Shown piece after piece: positions 18,170-25,739 of a stretch of 64,000 bases of DNA. Where the stretch lies: NCBI GenBank assembly GCA_963821025.1, contig CAWGCG010000004.1, forward strand, positions 124,001 through 188,000, in the 5' to 3' direction. Below the pieces are notes generated by a model. The model made no database searches and was not told the DNA's origin. It was given only the letters and a program-made list of their open reading frames with translations. Source of the stretch: WHSW01 sp963821025. Its GTDB lineage: Bacteria; Actinomycetota; Thermoleophilia; Solirubrobacterales; 70-9. Numbering within the stretch: the first letter of the stretch is position 1; each line of letters starts with the position of its first letter. The translations under genes were made by a program, and so were the position numbers.

Positions 18170-19075
18170 ATGTCACTTTCAGAGCGAACACGGGCGGGTC
18201 TGCGCGAGATGCCGTCCAACGCGTCCTGGCTGCTTTCTCGCGCACTCAACCCGGCGGAGTCCGTCGGCGACAAGACCGAGTCGGCGACCGCCGGCGTTCG
18301 CGACCGAGGTCGACGGGTGAAAGCAGCGTTCATCGACGCCGCCCCCGTCGGCGGGGACTCGGTCGAAATCCGCATGGAGCGAGCGCGGGACGCCGCCGAG
18401 CGGGCTCGAGAGGCCGAGGAGCAGGCCATCGAGGCCGAAGAGGACGCGAAGGATCGCGCCGACCACGCCCAGCAGGTCAGCGAGCGTGGTCGCGCTCGTG
18501 TAGTCGAGGCTGACCAGGAAACGGGCCAGTGGGTCGAGCACCGGATCGCGGAGGCTCAGAAAGCCGCCGATGAGGCGGTGGAGCGCGAACGCCAGGCTGC
18601 CGAGGCGGACGCTGAGGAGCGACAGCTGCAGGTTCAAGCCGAGGTCGATGACGAGACCGAGGAGGCCGAAGGCGAGGCCGAGGCGGCCCAGGAAGAGGCC
18701 GATGAGCTGGTTGCGGATGCGGCAGCGAAGCTGGCGGACGCCAGGCAGCTCGCGGACGACGCCGCCAGCGCCGCGCGCGCCGCTGCGGAGGAGGCGACCC
18801 GTCGGGCCCGGGAGCTCTCCGACGAAGCGGAGCAGCAGGCGAGCGAGGCCGACGCGCGGATCGCCGAGACCGAGGAGATCCGCGAGCGTTCGAAGGCAAC
18901 CGCGAAGCGCGGCGCCGCCAAGCTCAGGCCGAGTACCACCAACGGTGATCTCGAGGACTTCAACAAGCCTGAGCTGGTCGAGCTCGCGGCCGGCATCGGG
19001 ATCGAGCGCCGGACGACGATGACCAAGGGCGAGCTCGTCAAGGCAATCGCCAAGGCGTCTCGTACCGCCAAGTGA
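18170..19075 (+). CDS. Ala/Glu-rich coiled-coil protein with C-terminal SAP/Rho-N-like domain
   Basis: The 301-residue protein has a basic N-terminal 75 residues, a long Glu/Ala/Arg/Asp-rich coiled coil (about 80-250) and a C-terminal 35-residue helix-extended-loop-helix resembling SAP or Rho N-terminal folds (DFNKPELVELAAGIGIERR...TKGELVKAIAK), which often bind nucleic acid. GAAGGG lies upstream of ATG 18170. It is first in a plus-strand unit with two small membrane proteins and a sigma factor. Function is unknown; a structural or DNA-associated stress protein is a guess. Confidence 0.7.
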   Translation: MSLSERTRAGLREMPSNASWLLSRALNPAESVGDKTESATAGVRDRGRRVKAAFIDAAPVGGDSVEIRMERARDAAERAREAEEQAIEAEEDAKDRADHAQQVSERGRARVVEADQETGQWVEHRIAEAQKAADEAVERERQAAEADAEERQLQVQAEVDDETEEAEGEAEAAQEEADELVADAAAKLADARQLADDAASAARAAAEEATRRARELSDEAEQQASEADARIAETEEIRERSKATAKRGAAKLRPSTTNGDLEDFNKPELVELAAGIGIERRTTMTKGELVKAIAKASRTAK

Positions 19076-19089
19076 GAAAGGTGATCTAG

Positions 19090-19302
19090 ATGGCGCTCTT
19101 CAGCAGAAAAAGCCAACTGCAACAGCTGCTCGACACGGTCGACGACTGGGTCGACCTCCCGAGCGGGGTCAAGTCCGGGCTGCCGGGCAAGGCCGCGAAA
19201 GGGGGCTTGATTGCCGCCGGTAGCCTTGCCGCTCTGACGGCGGCGAGCGCGGGTATCTCCGCGCTCAGGCAACGCGCGCATGGGGAGAAGGAAGGTTCGT
19301 GA
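19090..19302 (+). CDS. Small membrane-associated hypothetical protein
   Basis: This 70-residue protein has an amphipathic N-terminus (SQLQQLLDTVDDWVDLPSGV), a Gly/Ala hydrophobic segment (GGLIAAGSLAALTAASAGISAL, about 38-59) and a charged tail. AGAAAGGTGAT precedes ATG 19090. Its stop overlaps the next start (GTGA). No family is assigned. Confidence 0.65.
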   Translation: MALFSRKSQLQQLLDTVDDWVDLPSGVKSGLPGKAAKGGLIAAGSLAALTAASAGISALRQRAHGEKEGS

Positions 19303-19466
19303 AGCTCGGGAGCCTGATCGTGTTCGCGGTCGGGTACGTCCTCGGCGCGAGAGCAGGGCATGACCGCTACGCGCAGATCGCGGCGGTCGCAAAGCAAGCG
19401 TCTCAGCGACTCGACGAGATCGGCTCTCGTCACCGCGCAGACGAGGGCGACCACGCGAGTCGTTGA
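19299..19466 (+). CDS. Small YtxH-like membrane protein
   Basis: The 55-residue ORF from GTG 19299 begins VKLGSLIVFAVGYVLGARAG and continues HDRYAQIAAVAKQ. The GYVLGARAGxxRYxxI signature recurs in short actinobacterial YtxH-type stress proteins. It is coupled to the preceding gene through GTGA. Its 3' 107 bp overlap the apparent N-terminus of the sigma factor gene in another frame. Confidence 0.6.
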   Translation: MKLGSLIVFAVGYVLGARAGHDRYAQIAAVAKQASQRLDEIGSRHRADEGDHASR

Positions 19467-20283
19467 CGAGATCCAACTGTTCAGAAACATCTCGGATGCG
19501 GAGCTTTTCCGACGCTATGCCGACTCCCCGACGCCGGCACTGCGTGAAGCGCTGATCGAGCGCCACATGCCGCTGGCTCGATCGCTGGCGCGTCGATATG
19601 AATCCGCCAGGGAGCCTTTCGATGACCTGCTTCAAGTGGCCGCGTACGGATTGGTGAAGGCGATCGATGGCTTCGACGCCGATCGCGGGACTGCGTTCGC
19701 GGCCTACGCACATCCGACGATTCTCGGTGAGCTTCGGCGGCACTTCCGCGACAACGTCTGGAATCTGCGGTTGCCCCGCAACCTGCAGGAAGTGTGCATG
19801 CGAATCGAGGCGGAGAAGGCGCGCTTGTCGGAGGAGCTGGGGCGCCCGCCGACCATCGAGGAGCTGGCCTACGGGTTGGAGATCTCGGTCGAGGAGGTCT
19901 TGGACGGGCTCGAGGCTGCCGAGGCGCGACGGACGGCATCACTCGACGCACCCAGGTCGGTCTCGGATGAAGCGGGCGCATCGACGGTGATCGAGACGCT
20001 CGGAACGATCGAACTGGGCTACGGCAAGGTCGAGGACATGCTGGCGTCGAGGGCCGTCGAGCTCGACCCGCACGAGCGCCGCGCCCTGGCGCTGAACTTC
20101 AATGAGGGGATGACCCAGGGCGATATCGGCAAGCTTCTCGGCGTCTCGCAAATGCAGGTATCGCGGATAATTCGCAAGGCGCTGTGGCGGCTTCTCGAGA
20201 GCGTCCGAGACGACGGGGCTTCACTTGCCGTGCCGCGAAGCGCGACCAGGTCGAGACCGGCCGATGCGCAACCGGCTCGGTAA
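19360..20283 (+). CDS. SigB/SigF-type RNA polymerase sigma factor
   Basis: The 307-residue sigma-70 group 3 factor has region 2 (DDLLQVAAYGLVKAIDGFDADRG and FAAYAHPTILGELRRHFRD), region 3 (LSEELGRPPTIEELAYGLEI) and region 4 helix-turn-helix (MTQGDIGKLLGVSQMQVSRIIRKAL). It is the likely output of the neighbouring Rsb module, although no RsbW/RsbV pair is seen here. ATG 19360 is the only standard start before region 1.2-2; it gives a basic Ser/Arg-rich head of about 35 residues that overlaps the YtxH-like gene. A non-canonical start near 19466 cannot be excluded. Confidence 0.88.
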   Translation: MTATRRSRRSQSKRLSDSTRSALVTAQTRATTRVVDEIQLFRNISDAELFRRYADSPTPALREALIERHMPLARSLARRYESAREPFDDLLQVAAYGLVKAIDGFDADRGTAFAAYAHPTILGELRRHFRDNVWNLRLPRNLQEVCMRIEAEKARLSEELGRPPTIEELAYGLEISVEEVLDGLEAAEARRTASLDAPRSVSDEAGASTVIETLGTIELGYGKVEDMLASRAVELDPHERRALALNFNEGMTQGDIGKLLGVSQMQVSRIIRKALWRLLESVRDDGASLAVPRSATRSRPADAQPAR

Positions 20284-20605
20284 CGATGGACCGGTGGGCT
20301 GAGCCGCCCTCTCAGGCGGGCCTTGCGAGGAAGAAGATGGATCGCGGCTCGGTCGTCAACGGTCGCCAAACCCTTGAGTCCAGCTCCTCGACGCGCGGGT
20401 CCGGCGCCGTTTCTTCGATCCGATCCAGGGCGAAGCGCGAATCGAATCGTCTCGGACAGCGGGCGGTGCCAGAATTTTCATCGAGGCAGTGCGTTCGCCG
20501 CACTGCCATTCGTCGGCGAACCAATAGGTGTCGAAGCGACCCCGAGCCTGTCCCACGGAGGACTTCCCGCGAGTCGTTAAGAGGGCAAGATGAGATCAGG
20601 CGTGT
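20284..20605 (+). other. Non-coding gap between sigma factor and arsC
   Basis: These 322 bp hold no convincing gene. CCGCC-CTCTCA-GGCGG near 20306-20321 can form a 5-bp hairpin just after the sigma factor stop but lacks a T tract, so it is only a weak terminator candidate. The base composition is less G+C-rich than in the neighbours. No RNA gene or repeat is recognised. Confidence 0.4.
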
Positions 20606-21031
20606 TCACGCTTGGGGCGCGAGCTCCGCAAGCAGGGTCTCGACGCGCTGGCCGATCTCGTCGCGGATCCGTCTCACTGTTTCAAGGTCCTTGCCGGCCG
20701 GGTCCTCGAGCTCCCAGTCCTCATAGCGCTTGCTGGGGTAGATCGGACAGGCGTCGCCGCAGCCCATCGCGATCACGATGTCGGCCGCCCGGACATCCTC
20801 GTCCGACAGTCGCTTCGGAAACTCCTGGGAGAGGTCGACGCCGAGCTCGGCCATCGCTGCGACCGCGACCGAATTGATCTCAGCCGCCGGGTCTGACCCA
20901 GCGGTGCGGACGTGCACCCGGCCGGCCGCGAGCTTGTTGAGCAGGCCCGCGGCCATCTGGCTTCGACCGGCGTTGTGAACGCAGACGAACAGAACCTCGG
21001 GCACGTCCTTGGTGGCTGGCCCCGCACGCAC
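20606..21031 (-). CDS. arsC: Arsenate reductase, low-molecular-weight phosphatase type
   Basis: The 141-residue enzyme reduces arsenate to arsenite. The phosphatase loop is CVHNAGRSQMA (Cys, Arg) near residue 17. The second half carries MGCGDACPIYPSKRYEDWELEDPAG, with the additional cysteines of the thioredoxin-linked S. aureus type. GTG 21031 is the likely start, with no ribosome site and a TAGTCT -10 element only 6 nt upstream, so the mRNA may be leaderless. It is divergent from arsR. Confidence 0.93.
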   Translation of the reverse strand: MRAGPATKDVPEVLFVCVHNAGRSQMAAGLLNKLAAGRVHVRTAGSDPAAEINSVAVAAMAELGVDLSQEFPKRLSDEDVRAADIVIAMGCGDACPIYPSKRYEDWELEDPAGKDLETVRRIRDEIGQRVETLLAELAPQA

Positions 21032-21037
21032 GGCGCC

Positions 21038-21077
21038 AGACTACTCAATTGACAACGATCTGTTCAATCGATATAAG
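21038..21077. promoter_or_regulatory. Back-to-back arsC/arsR promoters with ArsR-type palindrome
   Basis: On the plus strand TTGACA (21049-21054), a 17-bp spacer and TATAAG (21072-21077) end 7 bp before arsR ATG 21085. On the minus strand TTGAAC (21067-21062), an 18-bp spacer and TAGTCT (21043-21038) end 6 bp before arsC GTG 21031. ATTGA (21048-21052) and TCAAT (21064-21068) form an inverted repeat over both -35 boxes, a probable ArsR site. Both transcripts would be leaderless. Confidence 0.75.
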
Positions 21078-21084
21078 TAGATAG

Positions 21085-21438
21085 ATGGTTATCGATTTGG
21101 AGCTTGCCCCGAAGAAGAAGAGCCCAAACGGAGCGCCGTGCTGCGAGCCGGTCGTCTATCCCGAGATCGAGCGCGGCAAGGCCGAGCGGCTGGCCGAGGT
21201 CGCCAAGGCGCTCGGCGACCCGGTGCGGATGCAGCTCGTCGACGTGTTGCGAAAGCACGCCGGCAAGGTCTGCGTCTGCGAGCTCGTGCCGCTGTTCGAC
21301 CTCTCCCAGCCGACGGTGTCCCACCACCTTAAGAAGCTGCGCGACGCCGGGCTCGTCGGCTCAGAGCGACAGGGCCTTTGGGCCTATTACTACGTCAAGC
21401 CCGACGCACTGGAGGAACTGAGCGCATGGCTGCGCTAG
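21085..21438 (+). CDS. arsR: ArsR-family arsenite-responsive repressor
   Basis: The 117-residue winged-helix repressor has AEVAKALGDPVRMQLVDVLRKHAG, recognition helix LSQPTVSHHLKKLRDAGLV and wing SERQGLWAYYYV. Metalloid ligands are likely the CVCEL cysteine pair near residue 72 and possibly the N-terminal CC near 19. Arsenite binding would release it from the palindrome upstream. The start is apparently leaderless. Its stop overlaps the arsM' start by 13 bp, so arsM was the next gene of this operon. Confidence 0.95.
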   Translation: MVIDLELAPKKKSPNGAPCCEPVVYPEIERGKAERLAEVAKALGDPVRMQLVDVLRKHAGKVCVCELVPLFDLSQPTVSHHLKKLRDAGLVGSERQGLWAYYYVKPDALEELSAWLR

Positions 21439-21713
21439 AGGCCGTCGACAACGAGCCCACGAGCTGCTGCTCTCCCGCCGCCCAGGAGACGTGCTGCGAC
21501 ACAGAGGCAAAGCGCGAATGCTGCGGACCAGAGCACGAGGCCGGCACCTGCGGCTGTGGCGCCGAAACGGCGGCTGTGCCAGAGGAGGACGCGGAGCTTC
21601 GCGACACCGTGCGCGAGCGCTACGCGGCTGCTGCCGTCGCCGCCAGCACCGGATCGGCGGCATGCTGCGGAGAGGCTGCTGTGTTCACCGACGAACAGCA
21701 CCGCGAACGCTCG
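21426..21713 (+). pseudogene. arsM: Arsenite methyltransferase, 5' fragment truncated by tRNA repeat
   Basis: The first 96 codons match the Cys-rich N-terminus of arsenite S-adenosylmethyltransferases: CCSPAAQETCCDTEAKRECC, TCGCGAE, then ELRDTVRERYAAAAVAAS and SAACCGEAAVF. The SAM-binding Rossmann domain (DLGSGGG) should follow. Instead, at base 21714 the sequence switches to the duplicated tRNA-Arg fragment; the frame reads on as junk to a stop at 21827. The fragment cannot encode an active methylase. Confidence 0.85.
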
Positions 21714-21778
21714 CTTAGGAGGGAGTCGCTTTATCCAGCTGAGCTATCGGGGCCGGTGGGGACTTTACGGCTCTGTGG
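21714..21778. repeat. Right direct repeat: truncated tRNA-Arg copy (att-like)
   Basis: This copy of 14083-14147 comprises the tRNA-Arg 5' 40 nt plus 25 bp of upstream flank, in the same orientation. The single change (T at 21731) breaks a D-stem pair. The 3' half of the tRNA is absent, so it is not functional. It starts exactly where arsM homology ends. Confidence 0.88.
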
Positions 21779-21823
21779 GGCGCAATCCGACATCCCAAGC
21801 GGCGATCAGGAGGCTATGGCGCT

Positions 21824-22813
21824 CTAGTCGCTCTTGACCGAATCGGCGGGCTTGCTCGGTTCTTCTGCCGATGGTTCGGCGAAAGTGACCGCTACGCGCT
21901 GCTGATCGGAGCGCTCCTCAATTCGGGCGAGCGCGGCCACCGCTTTCTGATCGGCGGCCGTCGGAGGATCGAACAGGCCTCGAGGCCAGAGCTTGCGCGA
22001 GACGACCGAGTTGAGCTCCGCGGAGTAGACCACGATCCGGGCGCCCAAGAAGAGCCAGGTCAGCAGGCCGATCACGGTGGCGAATGTGCCATAGGTCTGC
22101 CCGGCGCCCTTGACAACGTGGCCGATGTAGGCGCCGCCGACGGCCTGGAGCACCGTCCAAAGCACCGTCGCCGACGCAATCCCCGGCCACAGCTCGCTGG
22201 TGGCAATCGACTTGTCGGTGAGCAGGCGAAATGCGGCGAAGAACAAGATCGAGTTGAGCGTCACTGAAAGCACGACTCCGCCAATCGTCAGGGCGAGCCC
22301 GCCAAGTCCGCCGGCAACCAGGCCCGTCGCCGCGGTCGAGATCACCTGCAGCGTCCCGAGCACGGCCAGCAGTCCCAATCCGCGCAGCCGAGAGAAGAGG
22401 AAGTCCGGTCGATCGCGGTGCGGTATCGCATGGACCCGGTTGAACGCAGTCTGAGCGGCGAGGGTCACGCCCAACCCAGCGAGCAGCGCCCCCACCATTC
22501 CAACGACCAGGGCGACGACGCTTCCGTTCAGCGACCCTGCACTGATCTGGTCGCCGATGATCGGAATCTGGTCCAGAGCCGAGTCAACGATTGCGTCTTG
22601 GGCGGCAGGATCACCCTCGAGCACGAAGCCGAGCACGGTCACGAAGACGAGGAGAAGGGGGAAGAGGGAAAAGAACGCGTAATAGGCGATCAGCGCAGAG
22701 AGGTTGCCCGCCTGATCGTCGCCGAACTTCTTTATCACCGCAATCGGGAAGGCCAACGGCCGATGGCGACGCTGGAAGCTGTCGAAAGCCTTGAGTGGAG
22801 CGAGAACATCCAT
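21824..22813 (-). CDS. YihY/BrkB-family inner membrane protein
   Basis: From ATG 22813 the protein has 329 residues with six predicted membrane helices and the YihY motifs AGNLSALIAYYAFFSLFPLLL near residue 34 and TYGTFATVIGLLTWLFLGARIVVYSAELN near 245. The C-terminal 60 residues are charged and cytoplasmic. A TTG three codons upstream is an alternative start. The molecular function of the family is unsettled. A second paralogue lies at 42937. The gene is the first one past the right island boundary. Confidence 0.9.
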   Translation of the reverse strand: MDVLAPLKAFDSFQRRHRPLAFPIAVIKKFGDDQAGNLSALIAYYAFFSLFPLLLVFVTVLGFVLEGDPAAQDAIVDSALDQIPIIGDQISAGSLNGSVVALVVGMVGALLAGLGVTLAAQTAFNRVHAIPHRDRPDFLFSRLRGLGLLAVLGTLQVISTAATGLVAGGLGGLALTIGGVVLSVTLNSILFFAAFRLLTDKSIATSELWPGIASATVLWTVLQAVGGAYIGHVVKGAGQTYGTFATVIGLLTWLFLGARIVVYSAELNSVVSRKLWPRGLFDPPTAADQKAVAALARIEERSDQQRVAVTFAEPSAEEPSKPADSVKSD

Positions 22814-22860
22814 GACCTGCAACTACCCGGGATGGCCCTCGTAGACAGTCCAGGCTGGGC

Positions 22861-23715
22861 TCAGCAGCTGTCGAAGCGGTACTTGCGCGCTCCGGGGCGG
22901 CTCACCTGGCGATCGCGGAGGACGACCGAGATCTCGGCGCCATCGGTGCGGCAGGCCTCGAGGAAGTCGTCGCGATGGTACTCGATCGCGATCACGCGGT
23001 CACCGTAGACGCGGCGATAGCGGCCGCACTCGGCGTAGTGCGCGCATTCCTCGGCGATAGCGAAGTCGAAGCCGACCTTGCCCGCCTGCGCCGGGGTGAT
23101 GTCGGCGGTGTTCTTCTGTCCCACAGCGAGGCCGGCGGCGTGGGCGCGCTTGGCGAGCAGCTTGGCGAAGGCGAGCGACTGGCGCTTCTCGAAGGGAACC
23201 TCGCGCGCCAGCGGGCCGCCGTCGAACCGCGTCCACGAGTCGAGGTTGTCGTACTCGACCGCCGCGTATCCCTTCTCCGCGCAGCCGTCGACCATCTGAT
23301 CGACCCAGTCGGCCGCCCGCCGGCGCTTGCCGGCGCTGCTGACATCGATCAGGTACTCGCCGCCCCAGTGGGGGTCGTCGCCGAGCTCGCTGAGCACGAG
23401 CCGGTTGGGCCAGTTGGAGCGCTCATCGGGGCGGTCGACGCCGGGCTCGTTGGCCTGCGTCTGAAAGGCGTTGACGTAACAGATCGAGTAGGCGGGGAAG
23501 GCCGCCGGCTCGCCGCTGAACCAGTCGCGCGAGACGACCGAGACGCCCGCGGGCAGTGGATAGTCGCCGCCGATCTGGTAGTCGAAGCCGGCGTTGGCGG
23601 GCGGCGGGGTGATTGCGGCAGCGGCGGCGAGCGGCCGCGCGCCGGCGCCGACAATCGCGCTCAGCGCGAGCGCGATAACCGCCGCGAGCAACAGGGCTTT
23701 CCGCGCGGCGCTCAT
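22861..23715 (-). CDS. Secreted GH114 endo-alpha-1,4-polygalactosaminidase
   Basis: The 284-residue protein has a signal peptide (about 1-33), then a GH114 TIM-barrel from GFDYQIGGDYPLP to the C-terminus. Family hallmarks are ICYVNAFQTQANEP, the AAVEYDNLDSW acid motif near 160, LAVGQKNTADI and FDFAIAEECAHY. GH114 enzymes cut alpha-1,4-linked galactosamine polymers such as microbial or fungal galactosaminogalactan. It overlaps the ABC ATPase gene by 4 bp and ends the sugar operon, so it would supply oligomers to the importer encoded upstream. Confidence 0.9.
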   Translation of the reverse strand: MSAARKALLLAAVIALALSAIVGAGARPLAAAAAITPPPANAGFDYQIGGDYPLPAGVSVVSRDWFSGEPAAFPAYSICYVNAFQTQANEPGVDRPDERSNWPNRLVLSELGDDPHWGGEYLIDVSSAGKRRRAADWVDQMVDGCAEKGYAAVEYDNLDSWTRFDGGPLAREVPFEKRQSLAFAKLLAKRAHAAGLAVGQKNTADITPAQAGKVGFDFAIAEECAHYAECGRYRRVYGDRVIAIEYHRDDFLEACRTDGAEISVVLRDRQVSRPGARKYRFDSC

Positions 23716-24899
23716 GCGGCTTGCGCGGCGAGCGGATCGAGCTCCAGCGTCTGGCCGGTCTGGCGATCGAACAGATGCACCTCGGATGGATCGATGCCGA
23801 ACTCGACCGCGCCGCCGACTGCGGCCGGCGGCCGTCCCTGGACCCGGGCGGTGAAGCGGGCGCGGCGGTCGTCGGCCAGCAGCCTGCCCTCATCGGCGCC
23901 GCTCTCACCGCCGATCGCCGCCTTGACGTCGTCGGTCGCCACCTGGGGTGCGTCGACGGCGAACAGCAGGTTGCATTCCGAGCCGAGCTGCTCGACCACG
24001 TCGAGCTTGACCCGCACCCGCGGCCAGCTCGGATCGCAGCCGGGGCCGGCGACGACGAGACCGGCGGGCCGCAGGCCAAGGACCACATCGCGCTCGCCGA
24101 GCGAGCCGGAGACCGGGAGCTCGAGCTCAGTGTCGCCGAAGTCGACGACGTTGCCGCGCAGGCGCGCCTCGACCAGGTTCATCGACGGGGAGCCGATGAA
24201 GGCGCCCACGAACAGGTTCGCGGGATGGTCGAACAGGCGCTGCGGGACGTCGCACTGCTGAATCACCCCATCGCGCAGGACGGCGACGCGCTGGCCCAGG
24301 GTCATCGCCTCGACCTGGTCGTGGGTGACGTAGACGGTGGTCGTCGGCAGGCGCTCGTGCAGGCGCGCGAGCTCGCCGCGCATGCTCGTCCGCAGCTTTG
24401 CGTCGAGGTTCGACAGCGGCTCGTCCATGAGGAAGGCACGGGGCTCGCGGACCAGCGCCCGTCCCATCGCCACGCGCTGGCGCTGGCCGCCCGAGAGGGC
24501 CGCGGGCTTGCGCCCCATCAGCTCGCCGAGCCCGAGCATCGCCGCCATCCGGTCGACGCGCTCGGCGATCTCATCCTTCGCCACCTTGCGGCGGCGCAGG
24601 CCGAAGGCGAGGTTCTCGCGCACCGTTTTGTGGGGGTAGAGCGCGTAGCTTTGGAACACCATCGCGACGTCGCGGTCGGGCGGGTCGAGCGTGGTGACGT
24701 CGTCATCTCCGATCCAGATCTTGCCCACGGTGACCTTCTCCAGGCCGGCGACCATGCGCAGCAGAGTCGACTTGCCGCAGCCCGAGGGTCCGACCAAGAC
24801 CATGAACTCGCCATCGGCAACGTCGAGCGAGACGTCGTCGACGGCGAGCACGTCGCCGTCATAGACCTTGGTCACCCGCTCGAGCCTGATCCCGGGCAT
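23712..24899 (-). CDS. Carbohydrate ABC transporter ATPase (UgpC/MsmK/MalK type)
   Basis: The 395-residue ATPase has Walker A GPSGCGKST near 38, Q-loop, signature LSGGQRQRVAMGRAL near 135, Walker B RAFLMDEPLSNLD and the H-loop His in VYVTHDQ. A C-terminal OB/TOBE regulatory domain (about 240-390) marks the multiple-sugar importer subfamily. It energises the two permeases encoded directly upstream. MsmK-type ATPases can serve several importers, so exclusivity is not certain. Confidence 0.95.
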   Translation of the reverse strand: MPGIRLERVTKVYDGDVLAVDDVSLDVADGEFMVLVGPSGCGKSTLLRMVAGLEKVTVGKIWIGDDDVTTLDPPDRDVAMVFQSYALYPHKTVRENLAFGLRRRKVAKDEIAERVDRMAAMLGLGELMGRKPAALSGGQRQRVAMGRALVREPRAFLMDEPLSNLDAKLRTSMRGELARLHERLPTTTVYVTHDQVEAMTLGQRVAVLRDGVIQQCDVPQRLFDHPANLFVGAFIGSPSMNLVEARLRGNVVDFGDTELELPVSGSLGERDVVLGLRPAGLVVAGPGCDPSWPRVRVKLDVVEQLGSECNLLFAVDAPQVATDDVKAAIGGESGADEGRLLADDRRARFTARVQGRPPAAVGGAVEFGIDPSEVHLFDRQTGQTLELDPLAAQAA

Positions 24900-24905
24900 C
24901 GCCGC

Positions 24906-25739
24906 CTAACCCTTCACCGCGCTGGAGGTGAGCGACTGGATGAACGACCGCTGGGCGAGCAAGAAGGCCAGCAGCACCGGCAGCACCGTGATCACGTTGC
25001 CCGCCATCACCGCCGAGAAGTCCTGGGTGTGCTGGCCCTGGAACGTGGTCAGCCCGAGCGGCAGGGTCGCGTTCTCGTCGGAGCTGATCGCGATCAACGG
25101 CCAGAGCAGGTCGTTCCACATCAACAGGAAGGTGAGCGCGGCGAGCGTCGCCAGGGCCGGCCTTGCCAGCGGCAGGGCGACGTGGACGAGGACGCTGAGC
25201 CGAGAGCAGCCGTCGACCCGGGCCGCATCCTCGACCTCGCGCGGCAGGTTGACGAAGAACTGACGCATCAAGAAGACCCCGAGCGGCAGCACCAACTGGG
25301 GGATGATCAGGGCGCCGAGCGTGTCGACCAGGTGAAGCTTGTCCATGACGATGAAGGTCGGGATCATCGTCAGCTGGAACGGGATGATCAAGGTGACCAG
25401 GATCAGCAGGAAGAGGAGCGTCGAGCCCCGGAAGCGAAGCCGCGCGAACGCATAGCCCGCGAGCGAGCAGAAGACGAGGTTCGAGATCACGGTCACCAGC
25501 GCGACGATCGTCGAGTTGAGGAACCAGTGCGGGAACTCGGAATCCCCGATCACGGTGTTCCAGCCGTCGAGGTGAAGCGAGTCGGGGATGATCGTCGGCG
25601 GGAACTGGTTGATCTGGGCGTTGTTCATGAACGAGCTCAGGATCATCCAGATCAGCGGCAGAGCGAAGACGATCGCGAGCGGGGCCAGGATCAGATGCCA
25701 GGGGCTGAACGGCAACCGCCTCAGGATGCGGGCGCTCAT
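24906..25739 (-). CDS. Sugar ABC transporter permease (MalG family)
   Basis: The 277-residue permease has six membrane helices and the EAA loop DAARVDGCSRLSVLVHVALPLARPALA near residue 175, which contacts the ATPase. The short N-terminus and a C-terminus ending SLTSSAVKG fit the MalG/UgpE type. It overlaps the partner permease by 4 bp and lies 6 bp before the ATPase gene. Confidence 0.95.
   Translation of the reverse strand: MSARILRRLPFSPWHLILAPLAIVFALPLIWMILSSFMNNAQINQFPPTIIPDSLHLDGWNTVIGDSEFPHWFLNSTIVALVTVISNLVFCSLAGYAFARLRFRGSTLLFLLILVTLIIPFQLTMIPTFIVMDKLHLVDTLGALIIPQLVLPLGVFLMRQFFVNLPREVEDAARVDGCSRLSVLVHVALPLARPALATLAALTFLLMWNDLLWPLIAISSDENATLPLGLTTFQGQHTQDFSAVMAGNVITVLPVLLAFLLAQRSFIQSLTSSAVKG

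Noticed and set aside
14148..21713. Integrase or transposase inside the island
   Set aside because: All open frames of useful length are accounted for by the regulatory and ars genes; no tyrosine or serine recombinase motifs were seen.
21714..21753. Second tRNA-Arg gene
   Set aside because: Only the 5' 40 nt are present, the 3' half and T-arm are missing and a D-stem pair is broken.
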